A DNA stretch of 64,000 bases from the NCBI RefSeq assembly GCF_024708915.1, contig NZ_JANJXQ010000133.1, forward strand, positions 11,007 to 75,006, written 5' to 3'. The translations under genes and the position numbers were made by a program. Positions 50,365-58,788 of the stretch are shown piece after piece (the stretch's first letter is position 1; every line of letters starts with the position of its first letter). The notes below the pieces were generated by a model. That model made no database searches. It saw only the letters and a list, made by a program, of their open reading frames with translations, and was not told where the DNA came from. The stretch comes from Thiobacillus sp. GTDB lineage: Bacteria; Pseudomonadota; Gammaproteobacteria; Burkholderiales; Thiobacillaceae.

Positions 50365-52863
50365 ATGAAGAACAAGCCGTCAAAGTTACGTGGCACCAAG
50401 ACAACCAAGCCACCCAAAGAACAAAAGCTTTCCCGTACCCATGCCCCGACGGAGATTGACCCTGTCGAGTGGCAACGGACATTGCGCCGTCAATTCGGCC
50501 GCGAGCAGGCATTCGGGCTGGAGAACATTGGTACGGAGCCGATCTTTTCCGAGTTTCGCGTCAGCAATCCACAGTCGAAGAGCACCTACCGCGTGGCAAT
50601 TCGCGGCAAGCTACCAGGCGACAACTACTGCGCCTGCCCGGATTACGCCACCAATGAGCTGGGTACCTGCAAGCACATTGAATTCGTGCTCGCGGCTTTG
50701 GAGAAGAAACGCGGTGCCAAGTCGGCCTTTGCGCGCGGCTATCAACCGCCATTCTCCGAACTGTATCTGCGCAACGATGGTGGGAGGACAATTCATTTCC
50801 GCCCTGGAACGGATTGCCCTCCGGCTGTGCTGAAGGCAGCCGGTCTGCTGTTCGATGCGGTGCACGGAGGGATATTGCCACGGGAAAAGTTCAGCGAACT
50901 GGAGCAATTTGTCGCTGCCGTGGCCAAGAGCGGCCATGAACTGCGCGCCTATGACGATGCGCTGGACTTTGTTGCCGGGTGGCGAGATGCCGATCGGCGA
51001 GCGGTCACGCTCGACGGCATCTTCCCACGAGGGTGTGCCGATCCTTCGTTGAGGAAGTTGCTCAAGGTGCCGATGTATCCCTATCAGACTGAAGGTGCAT
51101 TGTTTGCCGTGCGGGCGGGCAGGGCGCTGATCGGGGATGAAATGGGTCTGGGCAAGACCATCCAGGCCATCGCTGCCACCGAAATTCTGGCTCAGCATTT
51201 TGGTGTCTCGAAAGTGCTGGTGATCTGCCCGACCTCGCTCAAGTATCAGTGGCAAAGCGAGATCAAGCGTTTTTCCGGTCGCGATTCCTTCGTCATCGCC
51301 GGAGGTCGTGCGCAACGGCAGAAGGATTACATTCGCGACGATTTCTGCAAGATCACCAATTACGAAAAGCTTCAGCCCGATCTGGACTTGATCGCGGCCT
51401 GGGCACCCGATCTGGTGATCGTCGATGAGGCGCAGCGCGTCAAGAACTGGAACACCATCGCCGCCCGCGCGCTGAAGCGCATCGACAGTCCCTACGCCGT
51501 GGTGCTGACCGGCACGCCGCTGGAAAATAAACTGGAGGAACTGATTTCCATCGTCCAGTTCGTCGATCAGCACCGCCTCGGGCCAACCTGGAAGTTGCTG
51601 CATGAGCATCAGGTCAAGGACGAGCACGGGCGCGTCACCGGCTACACCGGGCTGGAAAAGATTGGTCAGACGCTCGCACCGATCATGATTCGCCGGCGCA
51701 AATCCGAAGTTCTGACGCAGTTGCCCGAGCGCACCGACCAGAACCTGCTGGTACCGATGACTGAATTGCAGATGACTTACCATCAGGAAAACGCGGAGAT
51801 CGTCACCAAGATCGTGCAGCGCTGGCGCAAGATGAAGTTCCTTTCCGACAAGGACCAGCGGCGGCTGACCTGCGCCTTGCAGAACATGCGCATGTCGTGC
51901 AACAGCACCTATCTGCTCGACCAGGAAAGCGACCACGGCGTCAAGGCAGATGAACTGGCGGCGTTGTTCGACGACCTGTTCGAGCAGCCGGACGCCAAGG
52001 CTGTGGTGTTCAGCCAATGGACGCGCACCCACGACATCGTGATCCGGCGCCTGGAAGCGCGCGGCATCGGTTACGTTAGCTTTCATGGCGGGGTGCCTTC
52101 GGAAAAGCGCCCGGCGCTGGTGGACCGCTTTCGCGACGATCCCGACTGCCGCGTGTTCCTGTCGACCGATGCGGGCGCGACGGGACTGAATTTGCAGCAT
52201 GCATCGACTCTTGTGAACATGGACTTGCCCTGGAATCCCGCGCTGCTCGAACAGCGTATTGCCCGAATCCACCGCATGGGTCAGAAACGGCCGGTGCAAA
52301 TCGTCAATTTCGTCGCCAAGGGAACGATCGAGGAGGGCATGCTCTCGGTGCTGGCCTTCAAGCGTTCGCTGTCGGCAGGAATTCTCGATGGTGGAATGGG
52401 CGAGATATCGCTGGGCGGCTCGCGCCTGAATCGCTTCATGAAGGATGTCGAGAACGTCACGGGCCACATGGGTGAAGGCGAGAGCATCACGCCTGCCGAA
52501 GAGGCGGCAGGTGTGACGACTGTGAACGAAATTCCCTCCGTGCCGGAAATGCATGCGGAGACAAAAGTCGGCTCTGGCGAGACGGCGGTTTCGGCGCATG
52601 GCGAGCACGACGTACCGGAACAGCTCCCGAGCAATGCCGCCGATCCCTGGCAAGCGCTGGCGCAGCTTGGGACTCAGTTGGTTTCCGCACTCGGAGCAGC
52701 CGGTAATCCCGCAGCTCCGGCGCATCCATGGATCGAGCGTGATCCGGATACCGGGGCGCAAAGTCTCAAAGTCCCGTTGCCATCACCTGAAACGGCGAGG
52801 CAAATTGCCGATGCACTTTCAATGGTGGCGAATGCCTTGCGAGGTCAGAGTCCATTACCATGA
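50365..52863 (+). CDS. SWIM zinc-finger SNF2 helicase
   Basis: An 832-residue protein. A SWIM finger lies near residues 85-110 (NYCACPDYATNELGTCKHIE, CxCx(n)CxH). An SNF2/HepA helicase follows: LIGDEMGLGKTIQAI near 256, VIVDEAQRVKN near 353, TGTPLENKLEEL, DAGATGLNLQHAS and QRIARIHRMGQKRPVQI. The C-terminal 160 residues are low complexity with an unknown end domain. It is 15 bp after the TOTE gene. SWIM/SNF2 proteins translocate on duplex DNA, so with the primase-helicase it forms a two-motor conflict system led by AbiE. Confidence 0.9.
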   Translation: MKNKPSKLRGTKTTKPPKEQKLSRTHAPTEIDPVEWQRTLRRQFGREQAFGLENIGTEPIFSEFRVSNPQSKSTYRVAIRGKLPGDNYCACPDYATNELGTCKHIEFVLAALEKKRGAKSAFARGYQPPFSELYLRNDGGRTIHFRPGTDCPPAVLKAAGLLFDAVHGGILPREKFSELEQFVAAVAKSGHELRAYDDALDFVAGWRDADRRAVTLDGIFPRGCADPSLRKLLKVPMYPYQTEGALFAVRAGRALIGDEMGLGKTIQAIAATEILAQHFGVSKVLVICPTSLKYQWQSEIKRFSGRDSFVIAGGRAQRQKDYIRDDFCKITNYEKLQPDLDLIAAWAPDLVIVDEAQRVKNWNTIAARALKRIDSPYAVVLTGTPLENKLEELISIVQFVDQHRLGPTWKLLHEHQVKDEHGRVTGYTGLEKIGQTLAPIMIRRRKSEVLTQLPERTDQNLLVPMTELQMTYHQENAEIVTKIVQRWRKMKFLSDKDQRRLTCALQNMRMSCNSTYLLDQESDHGVKADELAALFDDLFEQPDAKAVVFSQWTRTHDIVIRRLEARGIGYVSFHGGVPSEKRPALVDRFRDDPDCRVFLSTDAGATGLNLQHASTLVNMDLPWNPALLEQRIARIHRMGQKRPVQIVNFVAKGTIEEGMLSVLAFKRSLSAGILDGGMGEISLGGSRLNRFMKDVENVTGHMGEGESITPAEEAAGVTTVNEIPSVPEMHAETKVGSGETAVSAHGEHDVPEQLPSNAADPWQALAQLGTQLVSALGAAGNPAAPAHPWIERDPDTGAQSLKVPLPSPETARQIADALSMVANALRGQSPLP

Positions 52864-52991
52864 CCGACCATCGCGCAGCCAGTCGGCTATGATCGGCACC
52901 GGTGTTTGAACCAATAGTCCTGAATAGTCAGTACGGGATCAAGTTTCCGTCATCGCCCGGAAACCCGCATGAACACTAAGCATTCTTCAGG

Positions 52992-53086
52992 AGACGGTAT
53001 TGGTGACGGTATTGAGAAGGGGGAATCTGATGAAACCCAGTAATGGCAAGGCTTACAAGGCCATTGTAATAATCGAGTGGGAGTGA
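52992..53086. other. Attachment-site remnant 2: right end of the island
   Basis: The 15-mer ATCGAGTGGGAGTGA (53072-53086) is the same guaA 3'-end core as at 45750-45764, here followed by AGGTGCC where site 1 has TGTG. AGACGGTA (52992) and TGACGGTA (53004) precede it by 80 and 68 bp, matching site 1 (81 and 69). Everything to the right looks chromosomal, so this is probably attR of the whole array. Confidence 0.7.
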
Positions 53087-53189
53087 GGTGCCGTAGAAAT
53101 AGCGATAGCGGCCCACCGTGGACAGTTCGCCCAGACGCACCGCTGCAAGGAATCTGTCGGGGAACGTTCATGGAAAGCAGTCCTGAGGA

Positions 53190-53762
53190 TCAGGCATCTT
53201 TCGGCAGAACCGACATAACCCGCGCGATGAAGATGTGGAACTCCGCCATATAGTTGCGCAGGAACTCCTCGGTCGAGGTGGCGGTGACTTCGCCATCGTC
53301 GGTGATCAGGCCGGGCGCGAACTGGATATAGGCTTCCGGCGCGTTCATCTGCGGTGAGTTGCAGAAGCTGAGCACGCTACGCAGGCTCTGCTGGGCGACG
53401 GCGGTGCCGATCGCGCCGGGCGACGCACCGATAACGGCGGAAGGCTTGTGGGTGAAGGAATTGGTGCCATAGGGCCGGCTTGCCCAGTCGATGGCGTTCT
53501 TCAGCCCGCCGGGGATCGAGCGATTATATTCGGGCGTCACGAACAGCAGCGCATCGACCGTTTTGAGCGCATCCTTGAATGCCCGTGCGGTCGGTGGAAA
53601 ATCGGCATCGTAATCATAGCTGTAGAGCGGTAGATCCTTGAACGGAATCTCGCTAAAGACGAGATTTTCCGGGGCAAGGCGAATGAGCGCCTTCGCAAGC
53701 TTGCGGTTGATTGATTCGCGCGCAAGGCTGCCGATGAGATAGCCGACTTTATAGTGCATCAT
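53190..53762 (-). CDS. NAD(P)H-dependent FMN reductase
   Basis: A 190-residue flavodoxin-like reductase of the YieF/ChrR type. Features are VGYLIGSLARESINRKLAKA, LLFVTPEYNRSIPGGLKNAI (FMN/LFVTPEYN signature), DWASRP and SAVIGASPGAIGTAVAQQSL R. It reduces quinones, chromate or azo compounds with NAD(P)H. It is the first chromosomal gene to the right of the island end, on the minus strand. Either of two adjacent ATGs could start it; the first, seven bases after AGG, is used. Confidence 0.92.
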   Translation of the reverse strand: MMHYKVGYLIGSLARESINRKLAKALIRLAPENLVFSEIPFKDLPLYSYDYDADFPPTARAFKDALKTVDALLFVTPEYNRSIPGGLKNAIDWASRPYGTNSFTHKPSAVIGASPGAIGTAVAQQSLRSVLSFCNSPQMNAPEAYIQFAPGLITDDGEVTATSTEEFLRNYMAEFHIFIARVMSVLPKDA

Positions 53763-54199
53763 GACATGACCTTTCCGTTCGTGGGATCAGGGGGAAGAGG
53801 TGATGGATCGCCCGAGTCAATTTCCGTCGCGGGCAGCCGGCGCGTCCTCATCTGTGGTGGAGCCAGCATGTGTCCACCCGGCATGCCTTTCCTTCTGGCC
53901 AATCCAGAATCACCGTTACCCACTATAGCAACGGATAGGATGCTCGGGAGACGTTCCGCGTATCGTGATGCAAAGCCGGGCCTGCCCGAGCGGTCCGGGT
54001 TTATTGCGGGTGCTCGGCGCGGGCGACACGTTGGCCGGACCAGTGAAATCACGGTGGGGTGCCGCTCCCACAATGCAGGAGGCCGTTCCGCCCGATGGAT
54101 GCCGCACGCGCGTCGGCTGGCAATCGCGGCGGAGCGCGGTTTTGATCGGCCCTCCGATGCTCGCCGCTGCCGGGTATCATGCCCGGCCCTGTTCCTTTC
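53763..54199. other. Intergenic stretch with a REP-like element
   Basis: No gene. AAATCACGGTGGGGTGCCGC TCCCACAAT (54047-54075) is a diverged match to 57232-57260 near the RAYT gene, and CCGGACC precedes it as CCGGTCC does there. It is thus a scattered REP copy. Confidence 0.6.
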
Positions 54200-55456
54200 A
54201 TGAAAACCATGCCCACAGTTGCAGTAATCGGCGGCGGCCCCGCGGGCCTGATGGCGGCCGAGATGCTCGCTGCCGGCGGCGTGCAGGTCGATGTTTACGA
54301 CACGATGCCCTCGGTCGGGCGCAAATTCCTGCTCGCCGGTGTCGGCGGCATGAATATCACCCATTCCGAGCCGTTCGAAGCTTTTGTCTCGCGCTACGGC
54401 GCGCGCGCCACCGCCATCCGGCCGCTGCTCGATGCCTTTCCGCCCGATGCGCTGCGCGCGTGGGTCGAGACGCTCGGGGTCGAGACGTTCGTCGGCTCGT
54501 CGGGACGGGTGTTTCCCCGGGACATGAAGGCCGCGCCGCTGCTGCGCGCCTGGCTGCACCGGCTGCGCGAATCAGGCGTGCGCTTTCATGTGCGGCATCG
54601 CTGGCTGGGGTGGGGCAAGCTCGGCGCGCTGCGCTTTTCGACCCCCGAAGGGGAGCACCTCGTTCAGGCCGATGCGGTGGTGCTGGCGCTCGGCGGCGGC
54701 AGCTGGGCGAAGCTGGGGTCGGACGGCGCATGGGTGCCGCTGCTGGCGCAGCGCGGGGTCGAGTTGGCGCCTTTGCTACCGTCGAACTGCGGCTTCGATG
54801 TGGCGGGCGGCTGGAGCGAACACCTGCGCAGCCGCTTCGCCGGGCAGCCGCTGAAAACCGTGGCGCTGCGTTTCACCGACACCGCCGGGCAGCCGCATGA
54901 GCGCCGTGGCGAACTGATGCTGTCCGATGGCGGCATCGAGGGCAGTCTGGTGTATGCGCTGTCGGCGCCGTTGCGCGATGCGATTGCTGCGCAGGGAGCG
55001 CTGACAGTGCAACTCGATCTGGCACCCGACAAGACGCCGGTGCAGGTCGCCGCCGAGGTTGCCCACCCGCGCGGCGCGCGTTCGCTGTCCAGCCACCTGC
55101 AAAGCCGCGCCGGAATCAGGGGCGTGAAAATGGCGCTGCTGCGCGAAATTCTGCCGGCCGACCAATTGAACGACCCAATTAAACTCGCGCACGCGATTAA
55201 ATCGCTGCCGATCACGCTCGCGGCGCCGCGTCCGCTCGCCGAGGCAATCAGCAGCGCGGGCGGCGTGCGCTTCGAGGCGCTCGACCCACACCTGATGCTG
55301 CGCGGCCTTCCCGGTGTGTTTTGCGCTGGCGAGATGCTCGACTGGGAGGCGCCCACCGGCGGCTACCTGCTTACGGCCTGCTTCGCCAGCGGGCGCGCGG
55401 CAGGCCAGGGTGCATTGCGGTACGCGGGTTGCGAAAGCGCATCGCCGGGATCGTAA
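54200..55456 (+). CDS. TIGR03862-type flavoprotein (HI0933 family)
   Basis: A 418-residue FAD-dependent oxidoreductase. VAVIGGGPAGLMAAEMLAAG is the dinucleotide motif. GRKFLLAGVGGMNITHSE is the HI0933 signature, and FCAGEMLDWEAPTGGYLLTA near the C-terminus binds FAD. The substrate is unknown; members are widespread in proteobacteria. The frame also has an ATG at 54179. MKTMPTV at 54200 is chosen because the Rossmann strand starts shortly after it. It is followed by a second flavoprotein gene 91 bp on. Confidence 0.9.
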   Translation: MKTMPTVAVIGGGPAGLMAAEMLAAGGVQVDVYDTMPSVGRKFLLAGVGGMNITHSEPFEAFVSRYGARATAIRPLLDAFPPDALRAWVETLGVETFVGSSGRVFPRDMKAAPLLRAWLHRLRESGVRFHVRHRWLGWGKLGALRFSTPEGEHLVQADAVVLALGGGSWAKLGSDGAWVPLLAQRGVELAPLLPSNCGFDVAGGWSEHLRSRFAGQPLKTVALRFTDTAGQPHERRGELMLSDGGIEGSLVYALSAPLRDAIAAQGALTVQLDLAPDKTPVQVAAEVAHPRGARSLSSHLQSRAGIRGVKMALLREILPADQLNDPIKLAHAIKSLPITLAAPRPLAEAISSAGGVRFEALDPHLMLRGLPGVFCAGEMLDWEAPTGGYLLTACFASGRAAGQGALRYAGCESASPGS

Positions 55457-55547
55457 GGGCGCCCCGGACCGACGATCGCGGCGGCAGGCCGTCTACAATA
55501 CGCCCGGCCGCGATAGCCTGCCCGATCATTTTCGAGATACGCAACCG

Positions 55548-57182
55548 ATGCTTCGACTGACCGAACTCAAACTCCCGCTCGACCATCCGCCCGTGGCGCT
55601 GCGCACGGCGATCCTGCAGCGGCTGGAGCTGGCGGACGACGATCTCGCCGGCTTCAGCATCTTCAAGCGCAGCTACGACGCGCGCAAAAAGCACGCGCTG
55701 CTGATGGTCTATGCGGTCGACGTCGAGGTCAAAAACGAGGCGGCGCTGCTGAAAAAATTCCGCAACGACCGCCATCTCGCGCCGACGCCGGACATGGCCT
55801 ACCAGTTTGTTGGCCGCGCGCCGGAGAATTTGAGCGAACGTCCGGTCGTCGTCGGCTTCGGCCCCTGCGGCATCTTCGCCGCGCTGGTGCTGGCGCAGAT
55901 GGGCTTCAAACCCATCGTGCTGGAGCGCGGCAAGGCGGTGCGCGAGCGCACCCAGGACACCTGGGGGCTGTGGCGCAAGCACGTGCTCAACCCCGAATCC
56001 AACGTGCAGTTCGGCGAGGGCGGGGCGGGCACCTTCTCCGACGGCAAGCTCTACAGCCAGATCAAGGACCCCAGGTATCTGGGCCGCAAGGTGCTGACCG
56101 AGTTCGTCAGGGCGGGCGCGCCGGAAGAAATTCTGTACGTGTCGAAGCCGCATATCGGCACCTTCCGCCTGGTTGGCATGGTCGAGGCGATGCGCCACGA
56201 GATCGAGGCGCTGGGCGGCGAGATCCGCTTCCAGCAGCGCGTCACCGACGTGCTGATCGAGGACGGCCCCGATGGCAAACGGATCCGCGGGGTGACGCTG
56301 GCGAGCGGCGAAACGTTGCGAAGCAATCATGTCATCCTCGCGCTCGGTCATAGCGCGCGCGACACCTTCGAGATGCTGCATGCGCGCGGCGTGACTATGG
56401 AAGCGAAACCATTTTCCATCGGTTTCCGCATCGAGCATCCGCAATCGCTGATCGACAAGGCAAGGCTGGGGCCGAACGCGGGCAACCCGCTGCTCGGCGC
56501 GGCCGACTACAAACTGGTGCATCACGCGAAAAACGGCCGCGCGGTATACAGCTTCTGCATGTGCCCCGGCGGCACCGTGGTGGCGGCGGCATCCGAGCCG
56601 AATTGCGTGGTGACCAACGGCATGAGCCAGTATTCGCGCAACGAGCGCAACGCCAACGCCGGCATCGTCGTCGGCATCACGCCCGCTGATTTTCCCGGCG
56701 ACGACCCGCTGGTCGGCATCGAACTGCAGCGCCGCCTGGAAGCGCGCGCGTTCGAACTCGGCGGCGGCAATTACGATGCGCCGGCGCAACTGGTCGGTGA
56801 TTTTATCGAGGGTAAGCCGTCCACTCAGCTTGGCAGCGTCGAACCTTCGTACAAGCCCGGTGTGCATCTGACCGACCTGGCCTCCGCACTGCCGGACTAC
56901 GCCATCGAGGCGATCCGCGAGGCGCTGCCCGCGTTCGACCGGCAGATCAAGGGCTTCGCGATGAAGGACGCGGTGCTGACCGGCGTCGAGACGCGCACCT
57001 CGTCGCCGCTGCGCATCATCCGCGACGACGATTGCCAGAGCGTCAACGTCAAGGGTCTGTATCCGGCGGGCGAGGGTGCGGGCTATGCAGGCGGGATTCT
57101 GTCGGCGGGGGTGGACGGCATCAGGGTGGCCGAGGCGGCGGCGCTCGACATGTTGGGGGAAGCTGCCGGTACGCGCGCTTGA
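55548..57182 (+). CDS. NAD(P)/FAD-dependent dehydrogenase (YP_-type HI0933-like, FixC-like)
   Basis: A 544-residue flavoprotein of the large conserved NAD(FAD)-utilising dehydrogenase family. It has an N-terminal 90-residue basic domain (FKRSYDARKK). VVVGFGPCGIFAALVLAQMG is the FAD motif, then QFGEGGAGTFSDGKLYSQIK, and a C-terminal GLYPAGEGAGYAGGILSAGV with the second FAD contact. Function is not established; the family is often annotated as a 2-polyprenyl or FAD-binding dehydrogenase. The ATG at 55548 gives the family start MLRLTELKLPLDH. Confidence 0.9.
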   Translation: MLRLTELKLPLDHPPVALRTAILQRLELADDDLAGFSIFKRSYDARKKHALLMVYAVDVEVKNEAALLKKFRNDRHLAPTPDMAYQFVGRAPENLSERPVVVGFGPCGIFAALVLAQMGFKPIVLERGKAVRERTQDTWGLWRKHVLNPESNVQFGEGGAGTFSDGKLYSQIKDPRYLGRKVLTEFVRAGAPEEILYVSKPHIGTFRLVGMVEAMRHEIEALGGEIRFQQRVTDVLIEDGPDGKRIRGVTLASGETLRSNHVILALGHSARDTFEMLHARGVTMEAKPFSIGFRIEHPQSLIDKARLGPNAGNPLLGAADYKLVHHAKNGRAVYSFCMCPGGTVVAAASEPNCVVTNGMSQYSRNERNANAGIVVGITPADFPGDDPLVGIELQRRLEARAFELGGGNYDAPAQLVGDFIEGKPSTQLGSVEPSYKPGVHLTDLASALPDYAIEAIREALPAFDRQIKGFAMKDAVLTGVETRTSSPLRIIRDDDCQSVNVKGLYPAGEGAGYAGGILSAGVDGIRVAEAAALDMLGEAAGTRA

Positions 57183-57183
57183 T

Positions 57184-57301
57184 GTAGGAGGCCCGCCTCG
57201 GGCCGATGGGGTGGTGTTCGCGCCGGTCCGAAAATCGCGGTGGGGCACCGCTCCTACAATGGGGCGTGGGCTACGTAGGAGGCCCGCCTCGGGCCGATGG
57301 G
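57184..57301. repeat. REP cluster upstream of the RAYT gene
   Basis: GTAGGAGGCCCGCCTCGGGC CGATGGG occurs at 57184-57210 and 57275-57301. Between them lies the related, partly inverted AAATCGCGGTGGGGCACCGC TCCTACAAT (57232-57260). Each copy folds into a GC-rich hairpin (GGCCCG/CGGGCC). Such paired REPs are the substrates of RAYT transposases. Confidence 0.85.
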
Positions 57302-57348
57302 TGTGCTGAATATTGCATCTATTTTTTATCCCTTACCTTGAGCCAGCT

Positions 57349-57799
57349 ATGCCGCCACAAAGTACCAAGCCGCATGGGAAGGATTTGCGCAAGGGCCGGC
57401 TATCCCTGTCCGGGCAGGTGTACCACATCACCACCGTTACCTTCGACCGGCAGCCGGTTTTTTTCGATTTGCGCCCGGCGCGTGCTGATCAGTGCGCTGC
57501 GGGAAGCCCAAGTGCGCGGCGATGCGACGACACTGGCTTTTGTGATCATGCCCGATCACATGCACTGGCTGATGCAGTTGGAAGGTGCGACAGCATTGTC
57601 GAACGTGGTCGGCGCGGTCAAAGCCGTGACGGCACACGGCTTGGGAGGACGAATCTGGCAGAGCGGATTTCATGACCATGCCCTGCGCCAGGAAGAAGAC
57701 CTGGCGAAGCTGGCCCGGTACATCGTTGCCAATCCCTTGCGTGCAGGCCTGGTCCAGCGGATCGGGGATTACCCGCATTGGGATGCGGTGTGGCTGTAA
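57349..57799 (+). pseudogene. REP-associated tyrosine transposase (RAYT), frameshifted
   Basis: The first 40 residues (PHGKDLRKGRLSLSGQVYHI TTVTFDRQPVFF) lie in one frame. The rest (VLISALREAQVRGDATTLAF VIMPDHMHWLMQL, HDHALRQEEDLAKLARYIVA NPLRAGLVQRIGDYPHWDAV WL) is in another. The break falls at a run of seven T (57458-57464). With six T the reading QPVFSICARRVLI would restore a normal 150-residue RAYT with the MPDHMHW (HuH-type) motif. This may be a true pseudogene, slippage-dependent expression, or a sequencing error. Confidence 0.85.
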
Positions 57800-57836
57800 G
57801 GGGCACCGTAGGAAAATCGCGACAAGTAAGGGTTAT

Positions 57837-57864
57837 GTAGGAGGCCCGCCCCGGGCCGATTGGG
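57837..57864. repeat. REP copy downstream of the RAYT gene
   Basis: GTAGGAGGCCCGCCCCGGGC CGATTGGG differs by two or three bases from the copies at 57184 and 57275. It lies 37 bp after the RAYT frame, completing a REP-flanked RAYT unit. Confidence 0.85.
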
Positions 57865-57905
57865 CTCCCGCAGATCTATTTCCCGAATTCATCAAAATTT
57901 CATTT

Positions 57906-57953
57906 GTTTTCGTTTCCATATTTCGAATATCATTGAAATATGGAAACGAAAAC
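57906..57953. promoter_or_regulatory. Long perfect inverted repeat covering the arsR start (ArsR operator)
   Basis: GTTTTCGTTTCCATATTTC (57906-57924) and its exact reverse complement (57935-57953) are separated by 10 bp. The arsR ATG (57940) sits inside the right arm. A 19-bp perfect repeat over the start of an ArsR-family gene is the expected autoregulatory operator, and its RNA would also form a hairpin hiding the start codon. Confidence 0.8.
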
Positions 57954-58278
57954 CGTCGTCACCGCCCTTGCCGCCCTGGCTCAGGATTCCCGCCTGGCGG
58001 TCTTTCGTGCATTGGTCCAGGCCGGTCCGGCCGGTCTGGCCGCGGGCAAAATCAGCGAACTCACCGGCATTCCGCCATCCTCGCTGTCGTTCCACCTGAA
58101 AGAACTGTCGCATGCCGACATGGTTAGTTCGCAGCAGGTGGGACGCTTCGTCATCTACACCGCCAATTTCACCACCATGAATGCGCTGCTCGGTTTTCTC
58201 ACCGAAAACTGTTGCGGCGGAAATCCCTGCTCGCCGGTGTGTCCGCCGGCCTGCACCACCGAAAAGGAGTCAACATGA
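57940..58278 (+). CDS. arsR: ArsR-family arsenite-responsive repressor
   Basis: A 112-residue winged-helix repressor (ALAQDSRLAVFRALVQAGPA, ISELTGIPPSSLSFHLKELS). The C-terminal Cys cluster NCCGGNPCSPVCPPAC probably binds As(III), as in proteobacterial C-terminal-type ArsR proteins rather than the ELCVCDL type. It starts inside a 19-bp inverted repeat and overlaps arsI by ATGA. It should release the ars operon when arsenite is present. Confidence 0.93.
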   Translation: METKTVVTALAALAQDSRLAVFRALVQAGPAGLAAGKISELTGIPPSSLSFHLKELSHADMVSSQQVGRFVIYTANFTTMNALLGFLTENCCGGNPCSPVCPPACTTEKEST

Positions 58279-58748
58279 AACGCCTGCACGTGCACGTCGC
58301 GGTCGACGATCTGGCCGCCAGCATCAAGTTCTATTCCGCCCTGTTCGCCGCCGAGCCGACCGTCGCCAAGGACGACTATGCCAAGTGGATGCTCGACGAT
58401 CCGCGCGTCAATTTCGCAATCTCGGCGCGTGGCGCGGCGCCCGGCCTCAACCACCTGGGCGTGCAGGTCGAAAACGCCGACGAACTGGCCGAGATGAACG
58501 CGCGCCTGCAGAAGCTCGACGGCGAGGTGGTGGAGGAAATGGGCACCGCCTGCTGCTATGCCAAGTCGGACAAGTACTGGGCGACCGATCCCACCGGCAT
58601 CGCCTGGGAAACCTATCGCACGCTCGACAGCATCCCCGTGTTCGGCGGCCAGGAGGCGAGCGGCTGCTGCGTGCCCGAACCGGCCGTGGCCAAGGCGTCC
58701 GGCTGCATCCCGGTCAAGGCCAAGCCGGCCGCGGGCGGCTGCTGCTGA
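58275..58748 (+). CDS. arsI: ArsI-like C-As lyase (CadI/ArsI dioxygenase family)
   Basis: A 157-residue vicinal-oxygen-chelate protein. The Fe ligand candidates are His5, His60 (GLNHLGV) and Glu112 (WETYRT). The arsenic-binding pair is Cys93-Cys94 (TACCYA), as in the characterised ArsI. The C-terminus has additional CC motifs. ArsI breaks the carbon-arsenic bond of trivalent methyl- and aromatic arsenicals. Being next to arsM it could close a methylation-demethylation loop. It starts ATG at 58275, overlapping arsR. Confidence 0.88.
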   Translation: MKRLHVHVAVDDLAASIKFYSALFAAEPTVAKDDYAKWMLDDPRVNFAISARGAAPGLNHLGVQVENADELAEMNARLQKLDGEVVEEMGTACCYAKSDKYWATDPTGIAWETYRTLDSIPVFGGQEASGCCVPEPAVAKASGCIPVKAKPAAGGCC

Positions 58749-58788
58749 GTTTTGCGTCATTCAATTTCATTTCATCAAGGGAGCACTT

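Noticed and set aside
50611..52761. 716-codon open frame on the minus strand opposite the SNF2 gene
   Set aside because: No domain, Arg/His/Gln-rich composition typical of antisense frames; the plus-strand SNF2 helicase has all motifs.
55371..57248. 625-codon minus-strand frame opposite the flavoprotein gene
   Set aside because: GC-bias shadow; the plus strand encodes a full FAD-dependent dehydrogenase.
57206..57350. In-frame extension of the RAYT second-frame ORF back to 57206
   Set aside because: It covers REP repeats and encodes no RAYT sequence; the gene starts at 57349 in the other frame.
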